Of a stretch of DNA of 13,300 nt, positions 1 to 7,831 are shown piece by piece. A program made the position numbers and the translations under genes. Numbering within the stretch: position 1 is the stretch's first letter; each line of letters opens with the position of its first letter. The stretch is from an uncultured Cloacibacillus sp. (GTDB lineage: Bacteria; Synergistota; Synergistia; Synergistales; Synergistaceae), in NCBI GenBank assembly GCA_900545755.1, contig URAG01000063.1:1-13300 (forward strand), written 5' to 3'. The notes beneath the pieces are model-generated. The model was not told where the DNA came from, did not search any database, and saw only the letters and a program-made list of their open reading frames with translations.

Positions 1-853
1 CGAACGCGCCCGCCAGATTGACTGGCTGGTCTCCGCGTATCGCGACGTAGGCCGCCTCCGGCGCTGTGCGGTTTGCAAAAGAATTCTGCTTTCCGGTAGG
101 CATCGAAAGGCAGAAAGCCCTAACGAAATTCAGAGCGGCGCGCACGGCCTCTTCCGCGCCGAGGTGCGCGGCCAGCTCGTGGAGGCCGACCGTCGCGTAG
201 CGGTACATCGTGCAGGAGTTGAATTCGGTAGTGTCCAGATGTGCCGCTCCCGCGTTGTCCTCCGGCGCGAGGTCGTCCATTGCTGTGAAATAGTCGAATT
301 CGTTGCGCGCCTCGTGGGTCGATATCGCGTGCGCGACCTGCGCGGCTGCGTCGTAATTCAGCGACGGGTCGCTCGCCACCATGCGGCCGAAAAGGGCGAT
401 ATCGACAGAGGGGCTGTCCTTCAGCGCCTGTTTGTAGGCGTTTTTGTCTTTCTCCCCTGCGGCGGCGAGTTCGGCTAAAGCCGAGGCCTGCGCCGCGCTC
501 ATGAAAAGAAGCGCGTCCGTGCCTGAGTCGTCTTTGGTGAGTTTCACTCCGGCATTTTTAAGGGCTTCGGCCGCGAGTTTTTCCGGCTTGTCCGCGTCGG
601 GCCTGAGGCCCGTTATGTGTTCTTTCACAAGCTCCACCACACGTTTGGTCCGGACGCCGACCTCGTCTTTGGGGAACAGGTCGCGGAACATCAGTCTGAC
701 CGCTCTTTTCCACGCCTGGCTCGAGACCCTGGCTCTCGTGACGCCGCCGTAGCGCGCGGTCTTCGGGCTGCCTGTGTCGTCGCGGTTGACGCAGCTCGGC
801 GGAACCGTCTGAAGGATATGGATGTCGAGATAAATACGCTTTTTACTGTCCAT
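1..853 (-). CDS. cas7e: Cas7/CasC/Cse4, type I-E Cascade backbone subunit (3' end cut by window edge)
   Basis: This is the N-terminal 284 residues of the type I-E Cas7 (CasC/Cse4) protein. Six copies of it normally coat the crRNA and form the backbone of Cascade. It was read by translating the minus strand from the ATG at 853-851. Family landmarks are the start MDSKKRIYLDIHILQTVPPS followed by CVNRDDTG (E. coli CasC has a similar IHVL...PSCLNRDD), then YGGVTRARVSSQAWKRAVR near residues 35-52, and the later segments AHAISTHEARNEFDYFTAMDD and SFANRT. The E. coli protein is 363 residues, so perhaps 70-90 residues lie beyond the left edge. The start overlaps the end of cse2 by 11 bases. The GAGG ahead of it is rather far from the ATG, so translation may depend on coupling to cse2. 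The reading frame is intact throughout the visible part. Confidence 0.93.
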   Translation of the reverse strand, partial: MDSKKRIYLDIHILQTVPPSCVNRDDTGSPKTARYGGVTRARVSSQAWKRAVRLMFRDLFPKDEVGVRTKRVVELVKEHITGLRPDADKPEKLAAEALKNAGVKLTKDDSGTDALLFMSAAQASALAELAAAGEKDKNAYKQALKDSPSVDIALFGRMVASDPSLNYDAAAQVAHAISTHEARNEFDYFTAMDDLAPEDNAGAAHLDTTEFNSCTMYRYATVGLHELAAHLGAEEAVRAALNFVRAFCLSMPTGKQNSFANRTAPEAAYVAIRGDQPVNLAGAF

Positions 854-1466
854 TGTCGTTTGCCGCCTCTGTTTCTTCTTGCTCAGACCTGCGCGCGAAA
901 CGGTAAAACTCGCGTCCCCATGCGAGGCGCACACGCGCCGCCTGTTCCGGTTTCGGCGACTGGTAGACGAACAGCTCTCCGGCGAGCCTGGGGTAGTCGA
1001 GCGGTATTCCCTCCGCCCTCAGCATATTGACCAGCCCTCTGAGATGATGCTCCAATTCTTCCATTCCGGACGAGGTCGCCGTCTCGTTGAAACGGCGGAG
1101 CACCCTGTCCATGTCGCCCTCGCCGCGGACCATCTGCGCTGCGGCGCGGCCCATGCCGATGCCTTCCGCGTTCATAGGCTCGTGCGCCGGGTCGCGTCCC
1201 TGCTGGTGGAGAGCGTAGAGCGTAAGCGCAATATACACGGCCCATTCGGCGCGGCTAGGGTCTTTGCCGGTTCCGGCTATCTTCTCCGGCATGCCGTCGA
1301 ATATCGTCCCCCAGAGGCTGGGCAGATCGCCGGGGGCCCTGCCCGCGCCGCGCCTTAAATTCGCTAGGGCCGCGCGCCGCGCTCCGTCGCCCAGACGGCG
1401 CAGGCCGTCCAGCTTGCGCCGGACGAAGGCTTCCACGTCGCGCCCATGTACTGCTGCGCTATTCAT
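843..1466 (-). CDS. cse2: Cse2/CasB, type I-E Cascade small subunit
   Basis: This 207-residue protein is the Cascade small subunit (two copies per complex), which stabilises the crRNA and the displaced DNA strand. Visible family features are a helical, Arg-rich protein, the segment LANLRRGAGRAPGDLPSLW near residues 35-54 (the usual Cse2 'LRRG' signature), WAVYIALTLYALHQQG near 75-90, and an Arg-rich C-terminal half containing LRRFNETATSSGMEELEHHLRGLV. It is longer than E. coli CasB (160 aa) because of an acidic, polar C-terminal tail that overlaps the cas7 start. The ATG lies three bases after the cse1 stop codon, with GGGAGGG about ten bases upstream inside the cse1 end, so the start is well supported. 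Its position between cse1 and cas7 is the standard type I-E order. Confidence 0.93.
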   Translation of the reverse strand: MNSAAVHGRDVEAFVRRKLDGLRRLGDGARRAALANLRRGAGRAPGDLPSLWGTIFDGMPEKIAGTGKDPSRAEWAVYIALTLYALHQQGRDPAHEPMNAEGIGMGRAAAQMVRGEGDMDRVLRRFNETATSSGMEELEHHLRGLVNMLRAEGIPLDYPRLAGELFVYQSPKPEQAARVRLAWGREFYRFARRSEQEETEAANDNGQ

Positions 1467-1469
1467 TGT

Positions 1470-3071
1470 TCAGCATCCCTCCCGTTCATAAATTTTATTT
1501 AAGCTGGATATGAAACGATTGAAGGCCTCGGGCGCAGAGTAGCGTCGTTGCTCTCCGTCTTTTGTCGTCAGCGTCCTGCCGATGAACGCTGCTTCGCCGG
1601 CCTGCGCCATATACTCTTTCCCGAGCGTTACGGCGATCGCCTTGACCTTTGAGCGCCAGGCGTTTCTGCATTCGTCCTGCGCCTTCGGCCCCTGTCCCGG
1701 GTTGAGACTGCGCAGCCATTCCCGGAAAGGCACGTCGAGCCTGTAATAGAATTGCTCCTTCGCGCGGTTCGCGGCTGAGCCGCCGCCGGAAGCCTTTTGC
1801 AGATCGTCCGCCAAATCGCCGACGGCTCGTGCAACTTGGCCGCAAAGCTTTATTTCTGTTTGCGCTAAATCCTGCCATAAATCCCCCGCCTTGGTCAGAA
1901 GCCCGGCGTTGAACTCCAGAGAGTCCGAGAACTCGTCGGTTATGAAAAAGTCCTTGTCTCCGTATTGTACGCCGGTGATACGCAGGCGGAGCAGGCTGTC
2001 ATCGGGCAGGAGACAGCTGTCTTTCAGAATAGAGACCCACTCGACTACGCCGGGACGTTTTTTACCTTCATCATGAGCAGCGAAAGCTGCGAAGTCGCGC
2101 CACATCTGGCGGCTTTTGTCATGCCTTTTCGGCTGGTATCCGGTGATGTTTCCACTTTTGTCAGTAATAGTTCTCCATACCGTCATCTGCTCCGTAAGGG
2201 CGTTTTCCCTGGGGAAAAAATCTCCTCCGAGCAAAGTGTACCCCGTGACTGCGCCGCCCTCGCGCTTCAGCAGCAGCCTGCGGGATTGGAGCGTGAGCAG
2301 CTCCGGCTGATTGTCGGGAAGCGGTATCTCCGTGCGCTCGCCGGCCTTCGGCTTTTTGCGCTCCCATACTGGGCAGCTCTCTTCCCAGCAGGACTGCCCG
2401 TCATTCAGGAAGACGAGGTTGAGCATAAGCGTTTCAAATAGGTTCTCCCCGACTGCGCAAACCGCCCCAATTTTGCCGAGCCATCCGGCCCCTGGCGACG
2501 GCAGCCCCTTTTGCTTGGGCTTAGCCGAGGTGTCGTCGTAGCCGTTGACATATAGCAACCAACGAGCCGCCTCGGCGTAAGAAAGCGCGGCCTTTTCCTC
2601 TCCGGCGCACGGCGGAAAGAGCCGCGTCTTGTTGCCGCTCTCCGACAGCGCGCCGTTGAGCTTGGCCGCAGTATAGTCCGTGCCCGTTATCCCGGGAACC
2701 TGAAAAAACGGATGCTCTGTGTCGAAGAGCCAGAACCTGTCACGCCATTCTTCAAGATAACCTCTTATCGGGATTTCAGGGAAAGAGCCGGCGTCCCATA
2801 GCGCGCCCCATCTGCGCAGCGCTTCGTCGTGATTGTCTATTTCAAAGTCTTCGCCGTTTTCGTCACATCTGGAAAACACCGTGTGCAGCACGGCGAGCAG
2901 GAGACGCAGCACCGCCGTGTCCTGCGTGGGCAGCTCGCCCGCGAGGTCGCGGATTTTGTGCGCCTTGAGCAGGACCTCCGTGAGGGAAAGCTCCTTCTGC
3001 GTAAAATCCGGCAGCATGATCCTTATCCACGGCTCGTCCAGCAGATTAAATTCCCGTTCCATCGCCATCAT
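1470..3071 (-). CDS. cse1: Cse1/CasA (Cas8e), type I-E Cascade large subunit
   Basis: This is the large Cascade subunit, which recognises the PAM, helps open target DNA and recruits Cas3. The typical Cse1 opening is present (EREFNLLDEPWIRIMLPD), followed by LAGELPTQDTAVLRLLLAVLHTVF near residues 40-60, WRDRFWLFDTEHPFFQVPG near 105-125, and the ARWLLYVNGYDDTSAKPK and GAGWLGKIGAVCAVGENLFETLMLNL segments. It has about 533 residues, against 502 in E. coli. The frame stays open up to a TTG at 3077, but ATG at 3071 or 3068 sits 6-9 bases after AAGG and is preferred; ATG 3062 is a third option. Any of these starts lies inside the end of cas3 (overlap about 17-32 bases), which suggests translational coupling. 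No broken motifs were seen. Confidence 0.94.
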   Translation of the reverse strand: MMAMEREFNLLDEPWIRIMLPDFTQKELSLTEVLLKAHKIRDLAGELPTQDTAVLRLLLAVLHTVFSRCDENGEDFEIDNHDEALRRWGALWDAGSFPEIPIRGYLEEWRDRFWLFDTEHPFFQVPGITGTDYTAAKLNGALSESGNKTRLFPPCAGEEKAALSYAEAARWLLYVNGYDDTSAKPKQKGLPSPGAGWLGKIGAVCAVGENLFETLMLNLVFLNDGQSCWEESCPVWERKKPKAGERTEIPLPDNQPELLTLQSRRLLLKREGGAVTGYTLLGGDFFPRENALTEQMTVWRTITDKSGNITGYQPKRHDKSRQMWRDFAAFAAHDEGKKRPGVVEWVSILKDSCLLPDDSLLRLRITGVQYGDKDFFITDEFSDSLEFNAGLLTKAGDLWQDLAQTEIKLCGQVARAVGDLADDLQKASGGGSAANRAKEQFYYRLDVPFREWLRSLNPGQGPKAQDECRNAWRSKVKAIAVTLGKEYMAQAGEAAFIGRTLTTKDGEQRRYSAPEAFNRFISSLNKIYEREGC

Positions 3072-5805
3072 CACCAACCTTCATAATAGTCAGCCCATCT
3101 TCGCGGGAATAGGAAAGCGTATAGCCGCACAAGGACGCGCGCAGTTTTTCGTCCAGCGGCAGCACAAGCTCGCCGCGCAGTAACCCGGAACGCTGCCACT
3201 CAGGCAGGAGCCGTCTGTTTGTATCCTCTAACATTGTAACGGCGTTCTTATCTCCGCCGCCACTACCGCCGAAGTGGTACAGCTCGTGCGGCAATGATAT
3301 TCTCTGCCGTGCTATCATCCGGCATTCTTCATCGGACGGAGCGCGGCCTCCTGGGATTTTCAGGCCCCCGTGCTGCCACGGCATAAAAGAGAAGTCTCCG
3401 TCCACGTCTCTTACCATGAGCAGCACTTCGACGGAAGGCTTCCCGTCGCGCACCGCAGCTGCGGCTATGACATCGTCGTAGCCGAGCTCGTCGTTAAGCC
3501 AGCCGTGGATAGTGGCGTTTCTCCCGTTGCCCTGCGGCGGAGGGACTCTGAAAGTTTCGGCTTTACGCTCTTTCTTTTTGATATTGTCAATGTACGCCTT
3601 CCACTCGTGCGCGAGCTCGTCCGTCTCGAAATCCACATCCGACATATCCATATATGTTTTCTGTACCAAAGGCGATATGTCGTCCGGCAGCGTGACGCTT
3701 GAAGGCAGAAGCGCCGCCGTCCTCAGCAGGAGATAGCCTCCGTAGACGGCAATGCTGCCCTGGTCCATCTCGTTTTCTCCGGCGCCGAGTACCCAGCATT
3801 CCGCCTCTTCCAGCCCGGCGGGCCGCCTGCGGCTGTGGCGGTGCAGCCTCCCTATGCGCTGGAGCAGTAAATCCATCGGGCACAGGTCGCTGACGAGAAT
3901 GTCGAAATCTATATCCAGGGACTGCTCGAGCACCTGCGTCCCGACGACGATCAGCCCGTCGCGTTCGGCTTCCGTTCCTCGTTTGCCGAGCCTTTTGGTG
4001 AGACGCGTTTCGCATTCTATTCTGTCGGCGGCAGTAAAATGCGAATGCGTCAGGACAACCTCCTTACCGGGAAGTCTCTCCCTGACTGCCTGTGCCGTCC
4101 GCTGCGCCCGCTTCACGGTATTGACTATTATGCCGGCGCATCCGCCGCGCGCGAGGGCCGCGCCGAGCTCATCTATCCACTCGTCCTCGTTTTTGCGGAC
4201 GATGCGCACGGCGCGGCTTTTCCCTTCGCATTCGACGGCGCGCTGGCGCACCTCGCCGCCGTCCGTCCACGTCAGAAGCGGGTAGGCTTCGCTCTGACGC
4301 CATTCTTCGTCCGGCGTGCTCTCGCTCTTCCTGCGTTTTTTATTCAGATACGCATCGATAAACTCGGCCCGGCGCTTTGACGGCAGAGTCGCGGAAAGCA
4401 GAATGACCGGGACATGGTAGGCTCCGAGCCAGTTCAGCGCTCTGTCGAGATATCTGCTCATGTATGCGTCGTATGCGTGACATTCGTCAATGACTGCCAC
4501 CTTGCCTGCCAGCCCGAGATGGCGCAGCATGACGTGCTTCTGCTTCAGCGCCGCCATAAGCAGCTGGTCCACCGTGCCTATGACGAAGTCGGCGAGCAGC
4601 GCCTGCTTGCGCCCTTCAAACCATGGATGCGCCGATACGCCGACCTTGTCCTCCTCCGTCCTTGCGCGTCCATGGAAAAGAGCGCGGTAATCGTCGTTAA
4701 GCTCAGCCATGCCGTGGGCGAGGCGTACGCCCAGCGAAGCGCCCTCAGACTGTCCCTCGGCCCACGCGAGCAGCCTGCCGAAAATTCCGTTTGCGGTAGC
4801 CTGCGTCGGAAGCCCGAAGAAAAGGCCGCCGCATCCCGTCTTGCTCGCCAGGATTTCTGCCGCGCCGAGGGCCGCTTCCGTCTTGCCGGCGCCCATCTGG
4901 GCTTCAAGAATAAATATGCCGGGGATGACGGCCTCTTCCGCCGCCTCCGTCACGGCACTCTGCACGGCGTTGGGGCTGAAAGAAAACCGCTCTGCGAATT
5001 CTTCGCCGTCCATACCAAAACAACACGGAGACCAGGGGGCGGGCAGATTGAGTCTCTCCCATGCACGCTCCACCCTGTCGGGGTAGCTCAGCGCATCCAT
5101 CCCTTCATCGCAGTCTATCAGCGGGAAATAAAACGTATTGCTCGCTATCCAGTCCGCCATTATTAAAAGCCCGGTAAGCGGTACCTGCGACGTTACGTCG
5201 ATTGCCGGAAGATCGCCGGCTCCGCCGCAGCCGGCCGTGTCAAGGGCCAGCTCGAAGCAGCGCCGCCACGCATCTTCCCATATAGCCCGTTCCTCTTCGC
5301 CCTCTAGATAACCGTAATAGTTTGCCGCACGTTTTCTCATTTGGTTTTTCAGTTCGCTAGCGCTTTTCTGCGGCTTGCCGTGATGCGCGCCGACCACCGC
5401 CGCGATTCCTGGCGGGCAGCCGAGGTGCAGCAAAATAGCCTCCCTCGCGAGGGCGTGAGGCGAATCGCGTCCGTCTTTGAAACGGCCCGGTTCAAGAATC
5501 TCCGTGATTTTGGCGCATATATCTCTTCTGCGCTCCGGCATCTGCGACAAAATCTTAGCCTGAAAAAGCGGGGTCAGCTTTCCGATGTCATGAGTCATAG
5601 CTATAAAAACACACAGCCGCGTTATCTCCGCAGGGTCGGCGCACACGGCGCGCGACGCCGAGGAAGAAAGCCAATGGAGGACGAGACACTCCATAATTCC
5701 AGCCGTATCGAGAAGATGCGCCCGAACCGGAAGCCAACGCCCGCCGTCCCCCGATTTTGCCGCAAACCTGCACGAAGCGTCGCCGCAGCCTGCTACGTAC
5801 TTCAT
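3046..5805 (-). CDS. cas3: Cas3, type I-E CRISPR nuclease-helicase
   Basis: Cas3 is recruited by Cascade to nick, unwind and degrade target DNA. The N-terminal HD nuclease domain shows H30 (PVRAHLLDTAG), H72-D73 (MTHDIGK), H117 (SPHALARE), H141-H142 (GAHHGKP) and the D218-W219 motif (MADWIAS). The C-terminal SF2 helicase has Walker A GAGKT at 305-309, LPTQATANG, DECH at 440-443, SAT at 471-473, and motifs V and VI (TQVLEQSLDIDFD...LLLQRIGRLHRH). The open frame extends to a TTG at 5844. I chose ATG 5805 (919 aa) because GGTGGAGG lies just before it and homologues start close to the KYVA...AKSGDGGRWLP segment; GTG 5814 is an alternative. It is the first gene after the cas promoter, and its end overlaps the cse1 start. 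All catalytic motifs appear intact. Confidence 0.95.
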   Translation of the reverse strand: MKYVAGCGDASCRFAAKSGDGGRWLPVRAHLLDTAGIMECLVLHWLSSSASRAVCADPAEITRLCVFIAMTHDIGKLTPLFQAKILSQMPERRRDICAKITEILEPGRFKDGRDSPHALAREAILLHLGCPPGIAAVVGAHHGKPQKSASELKNQMRKRAANYYGYLEGEEERAIWEDAWRRCFELALDTAGCGGAGDLPAIDVTSQVPLTGLLIMADWIASNTFYFPLIDCDEGMDALSYPDRVERAWERLNLPAPWSPCCFGMDGEEFAERFSFSPNAVQSAVTEAAEEAVIPGIFILEAQMGAGKTEAALGAAEILASKTGCGGLFFGLPTQATANGIFGRLLAWAEGQSEGASLGVRLAHGMAELNDDYRALFHGRARTEEDKVGVSAHPWFEGRKQALLADFVIGTVDQLLMAALKQKHVMLRHLGLAGKVAVIDECHAYDAYMSRYLDRALNWLGAYHVPVILLSATLPSKRRAEFIDAYLNKKRRKSESTPDEEWRQSEAYPLLTWTDGGEVRQRAVECEGKSRAVRIVRKNEDEWIDELGAALARGGCAGIIVNTVKRAQRTAQAVRERLPGKEVVLTHSHFTAADRIECETRLTKRLGKRGTEAERDGLIVVGTQVLEQSLDIDFDILVSDLCPMDLLLQRIGRLHRHSRRRPAGLEEAECWVLGAGENEMDQGSIAVYGGYLLLRTAALLPSSVTLPDDISPLVQKTYMDMSDVDFETDELAHEWKAYIDNIKKKERKAETFRVPPPQGNGRNATIHGWLNDELGYDDVIAAAAVRDGKPSVEVLLMVRDVDGDFSFMPWQHGGLKIPGGRAPSDEECRMIARQRISLPHELYHFGGSGGGDKNAVTMLEDTNRRLLPEWQRSGLLRGELVLPLDEKLRASLCGYTLSYSREDGLTIMKVGDDGDGTGI

Positions 5806-5892
5806 AACCTCCACCGCCTTTCCGCCGGTCAATATTGCGTGCAAAACTATAAAACGACTTGCTTTATTGGAAAATTCTTAAACTATGTTCAA

Positions 5893-5921
5893 TATATACA
5901 ACTAAATAGCTGTTAAGTCAA
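5893..5921 (-). promoter_or_regulatory. Promoter of the cas operon
   Basis: On the minus strand TTGACT (5921-5916) and TATATA (5898-5893) are separated by exactly 17 bases, a near-consensus housekeeping promoter. Transcription would begin near 5886 and leave a leader of about 80 bases before the cas3 ATG at 5805. The surrounding DNA is much more A+T-rich than the cas genes. No clear operator was recognised beside it. Placement directly upstream of cas3, facing the right way, supports the call. Confidence 0.7.
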
Positions 5922-6031
5922 CGTGTAAAACATTGAGTAAAACTTTGCAGCGAAGGAAAGACTTAATCCGGCGGCGTGCGCCTTCATGGCGGCCGCAGGC
6001 GCATACTGCAATGCGGAACCGTCTTGCTTGA

Positions 6032-6061
6032 GCCGGCAGGCCCGTCGACTGGCCTGCCGGC
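6032..6061. repeat. Perfect GC-rich inverted repeat (11-bp arms, 8-base loop)
   Basis: GCCGGCAGGCC (6032-6042) and GGCCTGCCGGC (6051-6061) are exact reverse complements around the loop CGTCGACT. Neither side is followed by a T-run, so it is not a standard intrinsic terminator. It lies just beyond the reductase terminator (reading the minus strand) and upstream of the cas promoter. It could be a REP-like element, a backup transcription or RNA-decay barrier, or a protein site. Confidence 0.75.
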
Positions 6062-6071
6062 AAAGGCGGAC

Positions 6072-6111
6072 AAAAAATTCCCGGGAAGCTCCTTTAGGAG
6101 CCGCCCGGGAA
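6072..6111 (-). terminator. Rho-independent terminator of the aldo/keto reductase gene
   Basis: Outer arms TTCCCGGG (6078-6085) and CCCGGGAA (6104-6111) and inner arms GCTCC/GGAGC (6088-6092, 6097-6101) form a nearly continuous stem with a TTTA loop (TAAA in the transcript). On the minus strand the stem runs directly into TTTTTT (6077-6072), the classic intrinsic terminator layout. It lies about 140-175 bases after the reductase stop and isolates that gene from the cas promoter downstream. Confidence 0.85.
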
Positions 6112-6247
6112 AGCGTTACGCTCGGCGCTATTCGAGCTCGTCATGAGCCGCCGGAAATATGCCCTTATAGGCTGATTATGCCGTCACGGAAATGTTTGTC
6201 CAAGATATCCGTGGCATCAGGCAGGCTGAAGCGGCACTTCTCCGCCG

Positions 6248-7381
6248 CTATTTCTTTTCGTCCAGCAGGGCGCCGAACTTCGCCATAATCTCAGAAATCT
6301 TTATCTGCTGCGGGCAGACCCTCTCACAGCTGCGGCAGCCGACGCAAGCCGATGGCTTTTTGTCTTCCGCTAGAGAAGAGAGCGCCATTGGGGCGATGAA
6401 GCCGCCGCCGGTGAAGACGTGTTCGTTGTAAAGCTCAAGCAGCCAAGGTATGTTAAGCCCCTGCGGGCAGTGCGAGACGCAGTAGCGGCAGGCCGTGCAT
6501 GGGACGGTGTCTGCGCTTGCCGCCATAAGCCCTTCCGCAGCTTCGGAGAGCCGCGCCAGCTCCACGCCGCTGAGGGGATCTTCCTTTTCAAAGATACGGA
6601 GATTCTCTTTCATCTGCTCGAGGCTCGACGCGCCGGAAAGTATAACTGTAACGCCAGGTATGCCCTGAAGGAACCTGTACGCCCATTCTACGGCCGTCCT
6701 GCCGCTCAGCAGCGCGGCCTCTCTCTCGGGAAGATTCGCGAGCTTGCCTCCGCGCAGCGGCTCCATCACCCACATGGGCAGGCCGCGCCGGTTCAGCATC
6801 TCTGCTTTCTCCTTAGCTTTTTGGAAAGTCCAGTCAACATAATTGAGCTGTATCTGGCAGAACTCCATATCCTTGCCGTAAGCGTCGAGGAATCGCTCCA
6901 TCACCTCGAGCGAGCCGTGCGACGAGAAGCCGAGGTGCCTTATACGCCCGTTCCTCTTCTGCTCCATCAGGTACTTGTATATGCCGAATTTTTCGTCGAG
7001 ATAGCCGTCGACGTTCATTTCGCAGACGTTGTGGAATAAATAGAAATCGAAATGTTCCACGCCGCACTTCTTTAGCTGCGTTTCAAATATCTCTTCGACC
7101 TTGTCCATGTTAGCAAGGTCGTAGCCCGGGAACTTGTCCGCGAGGTAAAACTTTTCGCGCGGATGCCTCGCGAGCGCGTGCCCGAGCACTACCTCTGAAT
7201 TTCCCCCGTGGTAGCCCCACGCCGTGTCGTAATAGTTCACGCCATGCGCCATAGCGAAGTCCACCATCTCGAAGGCCGCCGCTTCGTCTATCTGCGAATC
7301 GTTACCGCCGATGACCGGCAGCCTCATCGCCCCCATCGCCAGATTCGACAGCTTGATATCCTGAAATTTTTTATAAATCAT
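6248..7381 (-). CDS. Aldo/keto reductase with C-terminal 2x[4Fe-4S] ferredoxin-like domain
   Basis: This 377-residue cytoplasmic oxidoreductase has an N-terminal aldo/keto reductase barrel carrying the full catalytic tetrad: D52 and Y57 (NYYDTAWGYHGG), K83 (YLADKFPG) and H117 (YLFHNV). The C-terminal domain carries two CxxCxxCxxxCP clusters, C295/C298/C301/C305 and C346/C349/C352/C356, the pattern of a two-[4Fe-4S] ferredoxin domain. Such fused enzymes are common in anaerobes and usually annotated as predicted oxidoreductases of the aldo/keto reductase family; substrates are mostly unknown. ATG 7381 was chosen over the upstream GTG (7420) because GGAGGGG sits seven bases before it and the barrel begins there. 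It has its own terminator (6072-6111) and a possible -10 at 7427-7432, so it is probably monocistronic. Confidence 0.92.
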   Translation of the reverse strand: MIYKKFQDIKLSNLAMGAMRLPVIGGNDSQIDEAAAFEMVDFAMAHGVNYYDTAWGYHGGNSEVVLGHALARHPREKFYLADKFPGYDLANMDKVEEIFETQLKKCGVEHFDFYLFHNVCEMNVDGYLDEKFGIYKYLMEQKRNGRIRHLGFSSHGSLEVMERFLDAYGKDMEFCQIQLNYVDWTFQKAKEKAEMLNRRGLPMWVMEPLRGGKLANLPEREAALLSGRTAVEWAYRFLQGIPGVTVILSGASSLEQMKENLRIFEKEDPLSGVELARLSEAAEGLMAASADTVPCTACRYCVSHCPQGLNIPWLLELYNEHVFTGGGFIAPMALSSLAEDKKPSACVGCRSCERVCPQQIKISEIMAKFGALLDEKK

Positions 7382-7426
7382 CTTTACCCCTCCGATATAA
7401 AGAATTTTCCATGACCGCACAGCGTA

Positions 7427-7432
7427 ATTATA
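7427..7432 (-). promoter_or_regulatory. Candidate -10 element for the aldo/keto reductase gene
   Basis: A perfect TATAAT on the minus strand lies about 46 bases before the reductase ATG. No good -35 was found at 16-18 bases: the best hexamers there (TGTCTC, CTGTCT) match poorly. Because only one element matches, this is a tentative call. Confidence 0.35.
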
Positions 7433-7546
7433 TCCGAACGGCTAAATCGGAGACAGGGCTTTTGACTCCGAGCGGGGCTTGGAACGGCGTAACGTGAACG
7501 GAAATACGCTTAATTTAGTGTGCTTAACTATGGATTCTTATATGTA

Positions 7547-7576
7547 TTAAAAACATGACTGAATTTATATTATAAT
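7547..7576 (+). promoter_or_regulatory. Candidate promoter of the toxin-antitoxin pair
   Basis: TTAAAA (7547-7552, four of six consensus bases) and a perfect TATAAT (7571-7576) are 18 bases apart. This would give a leader of about 30 bases before the antitoxin GTG. Antitoxins of this family usually bind their own promoter; no clear dyad operator was identified, though the region is strongly A+T-rich compared with its surroundings. Confidence 0.45.
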
Positions 7577-7615
7577 AATAGTACGATATTGATTGGATGA
7601 AAGAGGTGTATTTAG

Positions 7616-7831
7616 GTGCTTCAAATTTCGCTCACCGACCTTAAAGCTAATGCGGGCAAGTATGTCGCTATGGTTGACGAACAGGACGTTTTTATTACAA
7701 AAAACGGGAAGCTGGTCGCAAAGCTGGTAGCCCCGACGCGCAATAAGGTTGAGATTGCCAAATCCCTCTTTGGGATTTTACCGCAAGGCTCAGACCCTGA
7801 CGAGGCTAAGAAGAAGCGCTTTGAGGCATGA
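7616..7831 (+). CDS. Phd/YefM-type antitoxin
   Basis: This 71-residue protein looks like the antitoxin of a type II toxin-antitoxin pair. The N-terminus MLQISLTDLKANAGKYVAMV followed by EQDVFITKNGKLVAKLVAP is the Phd/YefM DNA-binding fold pattern (the 'KAN.GKY' helix, then the strand pair 'ITKNGK.VAKL'). The C-terminal part, AKSLFGILPQGSDPDEAKKKRFEA, matches the tail that antitoxins paired with PIN toxins use to block the toxin. The start is GTG at 7616, with AAGAGG nine bases upstream; this start gives the expected N-terminus. The stop overlaps the toxin start in an ATGA arrangement. It should neutralise the toxin and, with it, repress the promoter upstream. Confidence 0.88.
   Translation: MLQISLTDLKANAGKYVAMVDEQDVFITKNGKLVAKLVAPTRNKVEIAKSLFGILPQGSDPDEAKKKRFEA

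Larger units (their letters stand above)
5922..6247. other. Gap between the cas promoter and the reductase gene, rich in stem-loops
   Basis: No convincing gene was found in these 326 bases. The gap contains a perfect hairpin (6032-6061), the reductase terminator (6072-6111) and, nearer the reductase stop, a short stem GCGGC/GCCGC on the minus strand. A weak TGCGCC/GGCGCA pair is at 5977-6003. Plus-strand open frames here have no ribosome site or recognisable product. Confidence 0.6.

Noticed and set aside
3699-4380. Several plus-strand frames rich in Arg, Ser and Pro
   Set aside because: They are shadow frames of cas3 in GC-rich DNA, with low-complexity composition and no ribosome sites.
4414-5166. 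250-codon plus-strand open frame
   Set aside because: It is antisense to the helicase part of cas3, has no ribosome site, and its content mirrors the GC-rich codon bias of cas3 on the other strand.
5806-5844. N-terminal extension of Cas3 to TTG 5844
   Set aside because: ATG 5805 has a purine-rich ribosome site directly before it and matches the usual N-terminus; the extra 13 residues have no family support.
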